A stretch of DNA of 60,211 nt, taken from NCBI RefSeq assembly GCF_006442205.1, contig NZ_VFVR01000017.1:1-60211 (forward strand). The letters are read 5' to 3'. The notes beneath the pieces were generated by a model. The model saw only the letters and a program-made list of their open reading frames with translations. It had not been told where the DNA came from and did not search any database. Shown here piece by piece: positions 1 to 9,853 of the stretch. The translations under genes and the position numbers were made by a program. How positions within the stretch are numbered: position 1 is the first letter of the stretch; each line of letters begins with the position of its first letter. Source of the DNA: Mesorhizobium sp. B2-3-12 (GTDB taxonomy: Bacteria; Pseudomonadota; Alphaproteobacteria; Rhizobiales; Rhizobiaceae).

Positions 1-911
1 GCCACGAACTTCTTGTGCGGCTTCACCGTGCCCGGCTTGGCCAGAACCTGGCCGCGCTCGACACCTTCACGATCAACACCGCGCAGCAGCGCGCCGATGT
101 TGTCGCCAGCCTGGCCCTGATCGAGCAGCTTGCGGAACATTTCCACGCCCGTGCAGGTCGTCTTGGTCGTCGGACGGATGCCGATGATCTCCAGCTCCTC
201 GCCGACCTTGACCACGCCGCGCTCGACGCGGCCGGTGACGACCGTGCCGCGACCCGAGATCGAGAACACGTCCTCGATCGGCATCAGGAACGGCTTGTCC
301 AGCGGACGAACCGGCGTCGGGATGTAGGCGTCGACCTGAGCCATCAGCTCGCGGATCGCGTCCTCGCCGATCGTCTTGTCCGAATCCTCGAGTGCTGCCA
401 GCGCCGAACCCTTGACGATCGGAATGTCGTCGCCGGGGAACTCGTTCTTCGACAGAAGCTCGCGAACCTCGAGCTCGACCAGTTCGAGCAGTTCCGCGTC
501 ATCGACCTGGTCGACCTTGTTGAGGAACACCACGATCGACGGCACGCCGACCTGACGGGCAAGCAGGATGTGCTCGCGGGTCTGCGGCATCGGGCCGTCG
601 GCGGCCGACACGACCAGGATCGCGCCGTCCATCTGCGCGGCGCCGGTGATCATGTTCTTCACATAGTCGGCGTGGCCGGGGCAGTCGACGTGGGCGTAGT
701 GGCGGTTGGCGGTCTCGTATTCGACGTGAGCCGTCGAGATCGTGATGCCGCGCGCCTTCTCTTCAGGTGCAGCGTCGATCTGGTCATAGCGCTTGTATTC
801 GCCGAAATACTTGGTGATCGCAGCCGTCAGCGACGTCTTGCCGTGATCGACGTGGCCGATCGTGCCGATGTTCACATGAGGCTTCGTACGCTCGAATTTA
901 CCTTTTGCCAT
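1..911 (-). CDS. tuf: Elongation factor Tu, 3' end beyond window
   Basis: EF-Tu is the GTPase that delivers aminoacyl-tRNA to the ribosomal A site in the cytoplasm. The reverse-strand protein begins MAKGKFERTKPHVNIGTIGH. It contains the P-loop GHVDHGKT, the switch II motif DCPGHAD and the specificity motif NKVD, then the domain 2 signature SGRGTVVTGRVERG. About 303 residues are visible out of the usual 391 or so; the C-terminal domain 3 lies left of base 1. The gene reads away from tRNA-Gly and tRNA-Tyr, echoing the tyrU-glyT-thrT-tufB order of E. coli. Rhizobia often have two near-identical tuf copies, so this could be either one. Confidence 0.97.
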   Translation of the reverse strand, partial: MAKGKFERTKPHVNIGTIGHVDHGKTSLTAAITKYFGEYKRYDQIDAAPEEKARGITISTAHVEYETANRHYAHVDCPGHADYVKNMITGAAQMDGAILVVSAADGPMPQTREHILLARQVGVPSIVVFLNKVDQVDDAELLELVELEVRELLSKNEFPGDDIPIVKGSALAALEDSDKTIGEDAIRELMAQVDAYIPTPVRPLDKPFLMPIEDVFSISGRGTVVTGRVERGVVKVGEELEIIGIRPTTKTTCTGVEMFRKLLDQGQAGDNIGALLRGVDREGVERGQVLAKPGTVKPHKKFV

Positions 912-961
912 AGTCTCTTTCCTTGGACGGCCTGGACCTTCAGTTCAGTCGAATGCGGGGC

Positions 962-990
962 GATTAGCGAGAAAGGCCAAAAAACACAAG
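962..990 (-). promoter_or_regulatory. Candidate tuf promoter
   Basis: Read leftward, CTTGTG (985-990) is followed after exactly 17 bases by CTAATC (962-967), about 50 bases before the tuf start codon. CTTG-type -35 elements are usual for the alphaproteobacterial housekeeping sigma factor. No transcript data support it. The rest of 912-1204 shows nothing else I can name. Confidence 0.4.
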
Positions 991-1204
991 CGTCTTTTGC
1001 CCGGGCGCCATCTCACTCGGCCAGAACCCATGATCCGATTGCGGGGGTATGGCGCTGATATAGGGAGCCGCCGTCGAAAATGGAATGGGCGGAAGCCGGC
1101 GGAACAATGCGGGGATTTGGCAGGCCCGCGCATCGGTCGCTGTCGGATTTGCCGGCGGTCCATGGCCCATTGCGGCGGCCACCCCGGTCTGATTTCCTGC
1201 GCCT

Positions 1205-2092
1205 ATGCATTTCATTCCGACTGCCATTCGCGGCCCGCTGTTCATGATCGTCTCGACCGGGTCGTATCTGGTCAACGATACGATGATGAAGCTCGCGACA
1301 GTGGGCTTGCCGTCCTACGAGGTGCTTTTCCTGCGTGGCGCCGCGGCAACGCTGTGGGGCTTTCCGCTGCTGTTCGCGCTCGGCTACGGCAAGCAGATCC
1401 CGCTGATCTTCGACAAGCGGGTGCTGCGCAGGAACCTGCTCGAGCTGGCGGCGATCCTCTGTTACGTCGTCGCGCTCGCCAATATGCAGATCGCCGATTC
1501 CACCGCGCTCGGCCAGATCACGCCGCTCCTGATGCTGGTCGGCTCCTCGATCCTGTTTGGCGAGCGGATCGGCGGCCAACGCATGGCACTGATCGGATTG
1601 GGCTTCCTTGGCGCGCTGATGGTGGCGCAGCCGACCATGCAAGGCATTTCGGTCTACGCCTTGCTGGCGCTCGGCAACGCGACATTCGCCGCCGCGCGCG
1701 ATCTGGCCGGCCGCAAGATCACCGCCGAAGTGCCGGGAATGATCGTGGCGATCTCGGCCGTCGTCGTCGTGCTCATCGGCGCCGGCGCCGCGCATTTGAT
1801 GTCCGAACGCTGGGTCATGCCCGAGGCCCGTCACCTGCTGCTGACGGCAGGCGCCGGCTTCTTCCTGATCTTCGGCCACTTCTTCATCTTCATGGCCTAT
1901 CGCGTCGGGCCGACCGGAGCGGTGGCGCCATTCTACTATTGCTTCACGGTCTGGGCGGTCATTTCAGGCCTGCTGGTGTTCGGGCAATTTCCCAACACGC
2001 TTGCCGTCTGCGGCATCCTGCTGGTGGTCGCCAGCGGGCTGACCATCGTGTCGCTGGATCAGCGCAAGCGCCGGCTGACGGTGATCGCTTAG
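1205..2092 (+). CDS. EamA/DMT-family transporter
   Basis: A 295-residue inner-membrane protein made of about ten hydrophobic segments in two similar halves. This is the architecture of the drug/metabolite transporter (EamA, RhaT-like) superfamily, which exports amino acids, nucleotides or other metabolites. Recognisable pieces are the N-terminal VNDTMMKLA stretch, the LRGAAATLWGFPLL segment and the second repeat ending in VASGLTIVSL. No charged cytoplasmic domain is present. It stands alone between tuf and a small divergent pair, so the context does not indicate a substrate. The ATG start lies just before the first hydrophobic helix; the length is normal for the family. Confidence 0.85.
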   Translation: MHFIPTAIRGPLFMIVSTGSYLVNDTMMKLATVGLPSYEVLFLRGAAATLWGFPLLFALGYGKQIPLIFDKRVLRRNLLELAAILCYVVALANMQIADSTALGQITPLLMLVGSSILFGERIGGQRMALIGLGFLGALMVAQPTMQGISVYALLALGNATFAAARDLAGRKITAEVPGMIVAISAVVVVLIGAGAAHLMSERWVMPEARHLLLTAGAGFFLIFGHFFIFMAYRVGPTGAVAPFYYCFTVWAVISGLLVFGQFPNTLAVCGILLVVASGLTIVSLDQRKRRLTVIA

Positions 2093-2286
2093 TTGCCGGC
2101 GGGGCGCTCGCCGAAGGCCGTTGCCGACGCCGTGGGGATCATCTACGCGGCTGGGACGAACCAATCAGCCGAGGGAGCTTGCCGCCGCCGACGCGGTGCT
2201 GATGCCATAGGCAAGCCGGCGGTCGAGGCGGCCCGAAAGCCGCGCGGGGCCGCCGCCTATCTGGCGCAGCCAGTCGCCTCGGGCTG

Positions 2287-2544
2287 CTAAAGCGTTCGGC
2301 GCCCGCTGAACTGGTGATAGGCCCAAAGGACGACCACGGCGCCCACCACGGCGACGATCAGGCTATAGATGTTGAGGCCGGTCACGCCCGACGCGCCAAA
2401 GGCGCTGAAGATCAGGCCGCCGACAATCGCGCCGACGATGCCGAGCACGATATCCATGATCATGCCCTGGCCGGTCTTGTTGACGATCTTGCTGCCGATG
2501 AAACCGGCAATGACGCCCAGAATGATCCAGCTGATGATACCCAT
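2287..2544 (-). CDS. GlsB/YeaQ/YmgE family stress-response membrane protein
   Basis: An 85-residue protein with three hydrophobic helices rich in glycine (MGIISWIILGVIAGFIGSKI, then IVLGIVGAIVGGLIFSAFG and LIVAVVGAVVVLWAY). This is the pattern of the transglycosylase-associated/YeaQ family. Its members are small inner-membrane proteins often induced by general stress; their biochemical role is unknown. A good Shine-Dalgarno sequence (GGAGAGG) precedes the ATG. It is divergent from the YidB-like gene, with about 130 bases between the starts, so the two may share control sequences. Confidence 0.88.
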   Translation of the reverse strand: MGIISWIILGVIAGFIGSKIVNKTGQGMIMDIVLGIVGAIVGGLIFSAFGASGVTGLNIYSLIVAVVGAVVVLWAYHQFSGRRTL

Positions 2545-2673
2545 TTTTTCCTCTCCATCCCTCGCCAGCCCAACATTTTCATATGAATGTCAAAACCACA
2601 AGCCAGCTTGAAATTCCGCCCGATTGCGCCATTGTTGAAGATGGGTTGGGCTTGGCTAGATGGAGGATCCACT

Positions 2674-3129
2674 ATGGGACTTTTTGACAACGCCGTTCCT
2701 GGCGGCAACATCACCAAACCGCTGATGATCGCACTTGGCGCGTTGCTGGTCGGAAAGATGCTGAGCGGCAGAAGCGCCGAACAGCCCGATCAAACCGCTC
2801 CGGCCGCTCCGGCGCCGACTGAAGCCAATCCCGGCGACGGAGGCCTGCTCGGCGGTTTGGGCGGCCTGCTCGACAAGCTCAAGAATGCCGGCCATGGCAA
2901 TGTCGCCGACTCCTGGGTCGGCACCGGGCAGAACCAGTCGATCAACGCCAATGATCTCGGCAACGCGATCGGACCGCAGGTCATCCGCGAGATCGCGCAA
3001 AGGACAGGGCTCGACGAGCAGGAACTGCTCAAGCAGCTGTCGACGGCCCTGCCCGGCATCGTCGACAAGCTGACGCCGAACGGCCAGGTGCCGCAGCAGC
3101 ACCAGGTCGCGTCAGCGTTCAACAGCTAG
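2674..3129 (+). CDS. YidB-like (DUF937) protein
   Basis: A 151-residue protein. I start it at MGLFDNAVPG rather than at earlier in-frame codons because a purine-rich TGGAGGA lies seven bases upstream. The N-terminal part has a hydrophobic ITKPLMIALGALLVGKML segment, then an Ala/Pro-rich linker and a glycine-rich GGLLGGLGGLLDKL stretch. The C-terminal half (SWVGTGQNQSINANDLGNAI, then IREIAQRTGLDEQELLKQLS and LPGIVDKLTPNG) is typical of YidB/DUF937 proteins. Their function is not established. Recognition rests on that C-terminal pattern. Confidence 0.85.
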   Translation: MGLFDNAVPGGNITKPLMIALGALLVGKMLSGRSAEQPDQTAPAAPAPTEANPGDGGLLGGLGGLLDKLKNAGHGNVADSWVGTGQNQSINANDLGNAIGPQVIREIAQRTGLDEQELLKQLSTALPGIVDKLTPNGQVPQQHQVASAFNS

Positions 3130-3153
3130 GGCGGCATGCACGAATGCCAGAGG

Positions 3154-3180
3154 CGCTGCGCGCATTGCCGCGCAGCGTTT
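3154..3180 (+). terminator. Intrinsic terminator after the YidB-like gene
   Basis: A 9-bp perfect stem (CGCTGCGCG / CGCGCAGCG) with a 6-base loop, followed by TTT. It lies 25 bases after the stop codon, between this gene and the leftward tRNAs. Confidence 0.6.
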
Positions 3181-3208
3181 CGGCGTAACACTGGTTTGGG
3201 TGAAAGTC

Positions 3209-3282
3209 TGGAGCGGGTAGCGGGAATCGAACCCGCATATTCAGCTTGGAAGGCTGCTGCTCTACCACTGAGCTATACCCGC
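3209..3282 (-). tRNA. tRNA-Gly (anticodon TCC)
   Basis: Read leftward, the 74-base sequence folds as a complete cloverleaf. The acceptor arm GCGGGTA pairs with TACCCGC, the D-loop contains AGTGGTAGA, the anticodon loop is CTTCCAA (anticodon TCC) and the T-loop is TTCGATT. The discriminator base is T and the CCA end is encoded in the genome. It is probably co-transcribed with tRNA-Tyr. Confidence 0.97.
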
Positions 3283-3372
3283 GCCTTGCACTGAAGTACC
3301 GGATTCACTGGAAAAGCGCCATGCACTTTTCGTCTCCGATGCTTTCGCGTTTCAGGGCTTCCGGGCCGGCAG

Positions 3373-3457
3373 TGGTGGAGAGGGTTGGATTCGAACCAAC
3401 GTAAGCTAAGCTAACGGATTTACAGTCCGTCCCCTTTAACCACTCGGGCACCTCTCC
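3373..3457 (-). tRNA. tRNA-Tyr (anticodon GTA)
   Basis: An 85-base class II tRNA read leftward. The acceptor GGAGAGG pairs with CCTCTCC, the anticodon loop CTGTAAA gives anticodon GTA, and a long variable arm (TTAGCTTAGCTTACG) and an encoded CCA end are present. It lies 90 bases upstream of tRNA-Gly in the same direction. Confidence 0.97.
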
Positions 3458-3653
3458 AGTCTGCCGCCGGAGCCATGCAACGAGGCATTCACGCCGATCC
3501 GGACCCGAGTTGTCTTCTCCGAAATCAGCGAAGCGCCTTATGGCGGCAAGGCCAGTGGGTGTCAACCGCGCAGGAAGGCTTTTTCGATGTTGTTCGCCGG
3601 CTGCGGCGACAGGGCATATCCTTGGCGGGAGGAGACGGCTATAGAAGCCGGCC

Positions 3654-4502
3654 ATGAGCAACAATTCCAACACCCCGAAAGACACCCACTACGCCAAGCT
3701 GCGCCGCGCGTATCGCGACGAGAAAAGCGGCGGCGCACCGGCCTTCAGGCCGCGCCAACCCGTGCCGCCAGGCGAAAACGCCGGCGATGGCCTGGTGCGT
3801 CTTTATGGCCTGCACACTGTGCGCGCCGCGCTCGACAATCCGCGCCGCCGGATCAAAAGAATGCTGGTGACGCGCAATGCGGCCGAACGGCTTGAGATCG
3901 CCGATCTCGCCGCCTTGCCTTTCAAGGCCGAACTGGTCGAACCCAGGGACATCGACAAGGTCACCGGGTCGGACGCCGTGCATCAGGGCGTGCTGATCGA
4001 GGCCGAGCCGCTGAAGCCCAAGCGCCTCGACGCGCTTGGCGGCACCAGGCTGGTGCTGGTGCTCGACCAGGTCACCGATCCGCACAATGTCGGCGCCATT
4101 TTGCGTTCGGCGGTGGCCTTCGGCGTCGGCGCGCTGATCACCACGGCACGCCACAGCCCGCAGGAATCGGGCGTGCTGGCGAAATCCGCCTCCGGCGCGC
4201 TGGAGCATATCGACCAGATCGAGGTGAAGAACCTCGCCGACGCGCTCGGGCAACTGCACGAGGCCGGCTTCCAGACCATCGGGCTCGATTCGGACGGGCC
4301 GGCTGAACTCGAAACCAGCTTTGCCGGCGACCGGATCGCGCTGGTGCTCGGCGCAGAAGGCAAGGGCCTGCGCCAGAAGACGGGTGAGACGGTGACGACG
4401 CTGGCGCGGCTCGACATGCCCGGCGCCATCCGTTCGCTGAATGTGTCGAACGCCGCGGCGGTGAGCCTTTATGCGGCACGGGCATTTTTGAAGCGCGGCT
4501 GA
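3654..4502 (+). CDS. rlmB: 23S rRNA (guanosine-2'-O-)-methyltransferase RlmB
   Basis: A 282-residue SPOUT/TrmH-family methyltransferase expected to 2'-O-methylate the P-loop guanosine of 23S rRNA (G2251 in E. coli) using S-adenosylmethionine. A substrate-binding domain (about 46-120, starting LVRLYGLHTVRAAL) precedes the knotted catalytic domain. The three family motifs are visible: LDQVTDPHNVGAILRS (138-152), LVLGAEGKGL (230-239) and SLNVSNAAAVSLY (261-273). The N-terminal 40 residues are a basic, low-complexity extension common in rhizobial copies. A GGGAGGAG sequence lies rather far (about 19 bases) before the ATG, so the exact start is slightly uncertain. Confidence 0.93.
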   Translation: MSNNSNTPKDTHYAKLRRAYRDEKSGGAPAFRPRQPVPPGENAGDGLVRLYGLHTVRAALDNPRRRIKRMLVTRNAAERLEIADLAALPFKAELVEPRDIDKVTGSDAVHQGVLIEAEPLKPKRLDALGGTRLVLVLDQVTDPHNVGAILRSAVAFGVGALITTARHSPQESGVLAKSASGALEHIDQIEVKNLADALGQLHEAGFQTIGLDSDGPAELETSFAGDRIALVLGAEGKGLRQKTGETVTTLARLDMPGAIRSLNVSNAAAVSLYAARAFLKRG

Positions 4503-4535
4503 CTGAAAGCGGCGAGCTCCCGCCAGGAAGCAAAA

Positions 4536-4571
4536 AACGGGTTCCGGCGACAAAACCGAAACCCGTTCTTC
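4536..4571. terminator. Candidate terminator between rlmB and glxR
   Basis: A 12-bp stem with one mismatch (AACGGGTTCCGG / CCGAAACCCGTT), an 8-base loop and a short pyrimidine tail. It lies between the convergent ends of rlmB and glxR and is flanked by A-runs on the left, so it could act on both strands. Confidence 0.5.
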
Positions 4572-4620
4572 GACGGACAGGAGTTGGCGGCTTTGGGAAC
4601 GTTGTGCCGCCTCTCCCGAC

Positions 4621-5538
4621 CTATGCCGCTTTACCCTTGATTTCCGTTGCCTCCTTGCCGATCTCGAAATTGGCCATCCGCTCCAGCGCCCTGACCAGCG
4701 CCGAATGATCCTCCTTCGCACCACCATTGGCGGCGCAGGAATTGAACAGTTGCTGCGTCGCCGATGTGTTGGGCAGCGACACGCCGAGCGCCTTCGCGCC
4801 CTCCAAAGCGAGGTTCAGATCCTTCTGGTGCAGTTCGATGCGGAAGCCTGGCGCGAAGGTGCGCTTGACCATGCGCTCGCCATGCACTTCGAGAATGCGC
4901 GAGGCGGCCAGCCCGCCCATCAGCGCCTGCCTGACCTTGGCCGGATCGGCGCCGGCTTTCGCGGCGAAAACAAGGGCTTCGGCGACGGCTTCAATGGTCA
5001 GCGCGACGACGATCTGATTGGCGACCTTGGTCGTCTGGCCGACGCCGTTCGGCCCGACCAAATTGATGTTCTTGCCCATCTTCTCGAAGATTGGTTTTGC
5101 GCGCTCGAAGACCTTCTCGTCGCCGCCGACGATGATGGTCAGCGACGCCGCTTTGGCGCCAACCTCGCCGCCCGAGACCGGCGCGTCGAGATAGTCGCAG
5201 CCGAGCTTGTTGATCTTCTTTGCGAATTCCTTGGTCGCGATCGGCGAGATCGAACTCATGTCGATCACCAGCTTGCCCTTCGACAGGCCGGCGGCGACGC
5301 CGTTGTCGCCGAACAGCACCTCGGCCACCTGCGGCGTGTCAGGAACCATGGTGATGATGATGTCGGCGGCCTTGGCCACCGCAGCATGGCCGGTGACGGT
5401 TTTCAGGCCGTTGGCGACAAGGTCGGCCGGCGGTTTCGAGCGGTGGTCGCTGGCCACGACCGTGTAGCCGGCAGCAAGCAGATGCCCTGCCATGGGGGCG
5501 CCCATGATGCCGAGGCCGATGAAGCCTATGGTTTCCAT
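4621..5538 (-). CDS. glxR: 2-hydroxy-3-oxopropionate (tartronate semialdehyde) reductase
   Basis: A 305-residue beta-hydroxyacid dehydrogenase that reduces tartronate semialdehyde to D-glycerate with NAD(P)H. The Rossmann motif GFIGLGIMGAPMA (5-17) is at the N terminus. The substrate-binding motif DAPVSGG is at 118-124, and the catalytic lysine is in GQTTKVANQ (Lys171). An AGGAGA ribosome-binding site lies seven bases from the ATG. It is the last gene of the leftward gcl-hyi-glxR operon, the same order as in E. coli. Other members of the family (3-hydroxyisobutyrate dehydrogenases) look similar; the operon context decides the call. No glycerate kinase follows it here. Confidence 0.92.
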   Translation of the reverse strand: METIGFIGLGIMGAPMAGHLLAAGYTVVASDHRSKPPADLVANGLKTVTGHAAVAKAADIIITMVPDTPQVAEVLFGDNGVAAGLSKGKLVIDMSSISPIATKEFAKKINKLGCDYLDAPVSGGEVGAKAASLTIIVGGDEKVFERAKPIFEKMGKNINLVGPNGVGQTTKVANQIVVALTIEAVAEALVFAAKAGADPAKVRQALMGGLAASRILEVHGERMVKRTFAPGFRIELHQKDLNLALEGAKALGVSLPNTSATQQLFNSCAANGGAKEDHSALVRALERMANFEIGKEATEIKGKAA

Positions 5539-5640
5539 TATGGTTCTCCTGAAGTCTTTGCTCGAACTCGTCGAAGGCCGGCGCTGCCCCTGATCCGCCT
5601 GCCCTTCGCTGCGGTGCAGCTACGGAGGGTGAACCGGCAC

Positions 5641-5668
5641 CTTCTCCCCGTATAGTGACGGGGAGAAG
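5641..5668. repeat. Rhizobial intergenic palindrome (CTTCTCCCC type)
   Basis: A perfect 11-bp stem (CTTCTCCCCGT / ACGGGGAGAAG) around the loop ATAGTG, sitting seven bases after the hyi stop. Similar CTTCTCCCC / GGGGAGAAG palindromes are abundant dispersed elements in rhizobial genomes. Here it lies between hyi and glxR, where its RNA hairpin could protect or end the upstream message. Confidence 0.75.
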
Positions 5669-5675
5669 GGATGCT

Positions 5676-6473
5676 CTAAGCCGCCGCGCTGCCCTGTCCG
5701 GCCAGATCCCGAAACCAGCCCAGCCCGGCCTCGGTTCCGGCCTTCGGCTTGTATTCCGCCCCAATCCAGCCGGAATAACCGATCCGGTCGATGTGGTCGT
5801 AGAGGAAGGGATAGTTGATCTCGCCCGTCCCCGGCTCGTGACGGCCGGGATTGTCCGCAAGCTGGATATGCGCGATGCGGGGAAGGTTCGCTTCGATGGT
5901 ACGGGCGAGATCCCCCTCCATGATCTGCATGTGGTAGATGTCGTACTGCAGGTACAGGTTCTTCGAGTCGACGCGATCAATGACCTCAAGCGCCTGGTCT
6001 GAATAATTGAGGAAGAAGCCCGGAATATCGCGCGTGTTGATCGGCTCGATCAGCAGCCTGATGCCGGCCTGCTCCAATTTTTCGGCGGCGAACGCCAGGT
6101 TCTCGGCGAAGGTATCCTCAAGCACCTTGGTCGCAACACCCTGCGGCGCGATGCCGGCCAGGCAGTTGACCTGTTGGCAATCCAGCGCCTGCGCGTAGGC
6201 GATCGCCTTGGCGATGCCCTGGCGAAATTCCGGCACGCGGTCCGGCAGCACGGCGATGCCGCGCTCGCCCTTGGCCCAGTCGCCCGCAGGCAGATTGAAC
6301 AGCACCTGCGTCAGGCCGTTCTTCTTCAGGCGGGCGGCGACCACCTCGGGCGCGTGATCATAAGGTCCGATATATTCGACACCCTTGAAGCCGGCGCGTG
6401 CGGCGGCATCGAAACGGTCGAGGAAATCATGCTCGCCAAAGAGCATCGACAGATTGGCTGAAAAACGCGGCAT
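5676..6473 (-). CDS. hyi: Hydroxypyruvate isomerase
   Basis: A 265-residue TIM-barrel sugar isomerase that interconverts hydroxypyruvate and tartronate semialdehyde in glyoxylate catabolism. It starts MPRFSANLSMLFGEHDFLDR, typical of Hyi. Metal-binding and catalytic acid regions include LLIEPINTRDIPGFFLN, LQYDIYHMQIMEGD, HIQLADNPGRHEPGTGEINY and GWIGAEYKP. An AGGAG ribosome-binding site precedes the ATG. It is the middle gene of the leftward operon, separated from gcl by 82 bases that contain a 28-bp palindrome and from glxR by 137 bases that contain a dispersed palindrome. Confidence 0.93.
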   Translation of the reverse strand: MPRFSANLSMLFGEHDFLDRFDAAARAGFKGVEYIGPYDHAPEVVAARLKKNGLTQVLFNLPAGDWAKGERGIAVLPDRVPEFRQGIAKAIAYAQALDCQQVNCLAGIAPQGVATKVLEDTFAENLAFAAEKLEQAGIRLLIEPINTRDIPGFFLNYSDQALEVIDRVDSKNLYLQYDIYHMQIMEGDLARTIEANLPRIAHIQLADNPGRHEPGTGEINYPFLYDHIDRIGYSGWIGAEYKPKAGTEAGLGWFRDLAGQGSAAA

Positions 6474-6516
6474 TCTTTTTCTCCTATTTTCTGCCCGGAA
6501 CCAAAGCCGTGTTGAG

Positions 6517-6544
6517 ATTCAGGTCAGGCCGGCCTGACCTGAAT
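6517..6544. repeat. 28-bp perfect palindrome between gcl and hyi
   Basis: The sequence is self-complementary without a mismatch over 28 bases. Each half is ATTCAGGTCAGGCC or its complement, meeting at GGCC|GGCC. As RNA it would form a very stable hairpin 12 bases downstream of the gcl stop and about 45 bases upstream of hyi. It has no T-run, so it looks more like a processing or stability element, or a regulator site, than a terminator. Confidence 0.7.
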
Positions 6545-6555
6545 ATCAGCATGAT

Positions 6556-8337
<1,782 letters not shown>

Positions 8338-8535
8338 TTCCAGCCTCCACGAGATGATTGTTGGATGGCTAAGGATGTCACCGGCTCCGCGATTTTTCAA
8401 TTTTTCCAGAATATTTTTTCATTTCTAGAAAATGGCGATTATTACCTGATTTTGTTGGACTTTCCCTTTTCCAGATTTGCGCCTTGAAATTTCATGAAAA
8501 ACTTTTTCATTGCATCTTTGGAGAAACGGCCGAGA
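8338..8535. promoter_or_regulatory. AT-rich divergent control region of gcl and the IclR gene
   Basis: About 200 bases, markedly AT-rich against a GC-rich background, between two divergent start codons. It contains the palindromes TTTCTAGAAA (8422-8431) and TTTCATGAAA (8490-8499, overlapping GAAATTTC at 8486-8493), and two direct copies of TTTTCCAGA (8402-8410, 8467-8475). These are good candidates for IclR-family operators. The pairing of regulator and target is inferred from position only. Confidence 0.55.
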
Positions 8536-9363
8536 ATGCCGGCCATGGAAAGCAGCGAAAAACGTCAGCGCGGGCGCCCGCGCGCCTTCAATGGTCCGGC
8601 TGAAGCTGCCTCGGTGCAGTCGCTCGACCGCGCCTTGCGTATCCTGGCCATCGTCGCGGAAGGCAGCGGCCTCTCGCTGAGCGAGATATCGGCGCAGAGC
8701 GGGCTCGCCGCCTCCACCGCCTACCGCATGCTGACGACGCTTCAAAACCACGGCATGGTCGAATTCGATACGTCGGACCAGCTTTGGTCGATCGGGGTCG
8801 AGACCTATCGGATGGGCGCGGCGTTCCTGCGCCGCCGCAAGCTGGTCGACCGCGCCCGCATCGTCATGCAGGAATTGATGGAGAAAACCGGCGAGACCGC
8901 CAATCTTGGCGTCGCCGAGGATGACTGCGTGGTCTTCGTCAGCCAGGTCGAGACACATCAGGCAATCCGCGCCTTCTTCCGGCCGGGCACGCGCAGCCCC
9001 TTCCATGCTTCGGGCATCGGCAAGGCGGTGCTGGCGCATCTCGAACCGGAGCGCGTCGGGACGATCCTGCGCAAGGCCGGCCTGCAGCGCTATACGGACA
9101 AGACCCTGTCCGACATCTCCGCCCTCGCCCACGATCTGGCTGTCATCAAGCATCGCGGCTGGTCGGTCGACGACGAGGAGCGCCACCCCGGCATGCGATG
9201 CGTGGCCGCCGCCATCTTCAACGAATATGGCGAACCGGTCGGCGGTGTTTCCGTGTCCGGGCCGACGGTACGGGTCACGCCAGAGCGGCTGGCCGAGATC
9301 GGCCCGCTGGTGCGCGACGCAGCGGTCGAGGTGACGAAAATGATCGGCGGGATGGCTGGCTGA
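8536..9363 (+). CDS. IclR-family transcriptional regulator of the glyoxylate operon
   Basis: A 275-residue regulator. An N-terminal winged helix-turn-helix (about SVQSLDRALRILAIVAE, then LSLSEISAQSGLAASTAYRML) is followed by an IclR effector-binding domain with RMGAAFLRRR, SPFHASGIGKAVLA, RGWSVDDEERHPGMRCVAAAI and GVSVSGPTVRVTPER. It probably senses glyoxylate or a related metabolite and represses gcl-hyi-glxR, as AllR does in enterobacteria; this is inference. ATG codons at 8536 and 8545 are both plausible. An earlier ATG at 8494 falls inside a palindrome and was not used. The stop codon abuts that of the convergent next gene. Confidence 0.9.
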   Translation: MPAMESSEKRQRGRPRAFNGPAEAASVQSLDRALRILAIVAEGSGLSLSEISAQSGLAASTAYRMLTTLQNHGMVEFDTSDQLWSIGVETYRMGAAFLRRRKLVDRARIVMQELMEKTGETANLGVAEDDCVVFVSQVETHQAIRAFFRPGTRSPFHASGIGKAVLAHLEPERVGTILRKAGLQRYTDKTLSDISALAHDLAVIKHRGWSVDDEERHPGMRCVAAAIFNEYGEPVGGVSVSGPTVRVTPERLAEIGPLVRDAAVEVTKMIGGMAG

Positions 9364-9723
9364 TCAGGCGGCGCCCGGCAGCGCGCTCCTGGCCGCCACA
9401 TGAAGGACGTCCAGCAGGATTGCCAGGCCGACGCCGCTGGCGGTGCAGATGAGGCCGGCCATGAATATACGGTTGGCGCGCGCATAGACCGGCCGGCGCA
9501 GCGACGCCGTGTCGAGCAGCAACGCCAGCGCCCGCATCTGCAAGGCAATACCGGCCAGGATCGGCAGGACAGCAACCAAGTGATAGGTCTGCCAGGGAAT
9601 CGGGTTGGCGGCCCAATGGGTGATGAAGCCCAGCGAGAACGCCAGCAGAATGCCGACCGTGGTGACCGTACCGTTGCGAAACACCGGCTCGATCAGGTCT
9701 TCTTTCTCGCCCTGCTCGTCCAA
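9364..9723 (-). CDS. Small membrane protein, unknown
   Basis: About 119 residues from a TTG start that follows a very strong Shine-Dalgarno sequence (GGAGGAGGG); an earlier in-frame TTG lacks one. It begins MDEQGEKEDLIEPVFRNGTV and has three hydrophobic segments (VGILLAFSLGFITHWAA, YHLVAVLPILAGIALQM and IFMAGLICTASGVGLAILL). I do not recognise a named family, though similar small integral membrane proteins are common in rhizobia. It converges on the IclR gene with no bases between the two stop codons. Confidence 0.65.
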   Translation of the reverse strand: MDEQGEKEDLIEPVFRNGTVTTVGILLAFSLGFITHWAANPIPWQTYHLVAVLPILAGIALQMRALALLLDTASLRRPVYARANRIFMAGLICTASGVGLAILLDVLHVAARSALPGAA

Positions 9724-9853
9724 GCCACCCTCCTCCCCAGCCGGCAATCGATGCGATTAGACTAAACGCTCATAGAATCGCTGTACATCTCTGCTTGCTC
9801 GGACAAGCGCCGGCGACAGCCAGCGCGGCTGGACAGCACATGGAAGGGCAGGA

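Noticed and set aside
15..1058. 347-codon plus-strand frame at the window start
   Set aside because: It is the complement of tuf; the reverse strand gives unmistakable EF-Tu.
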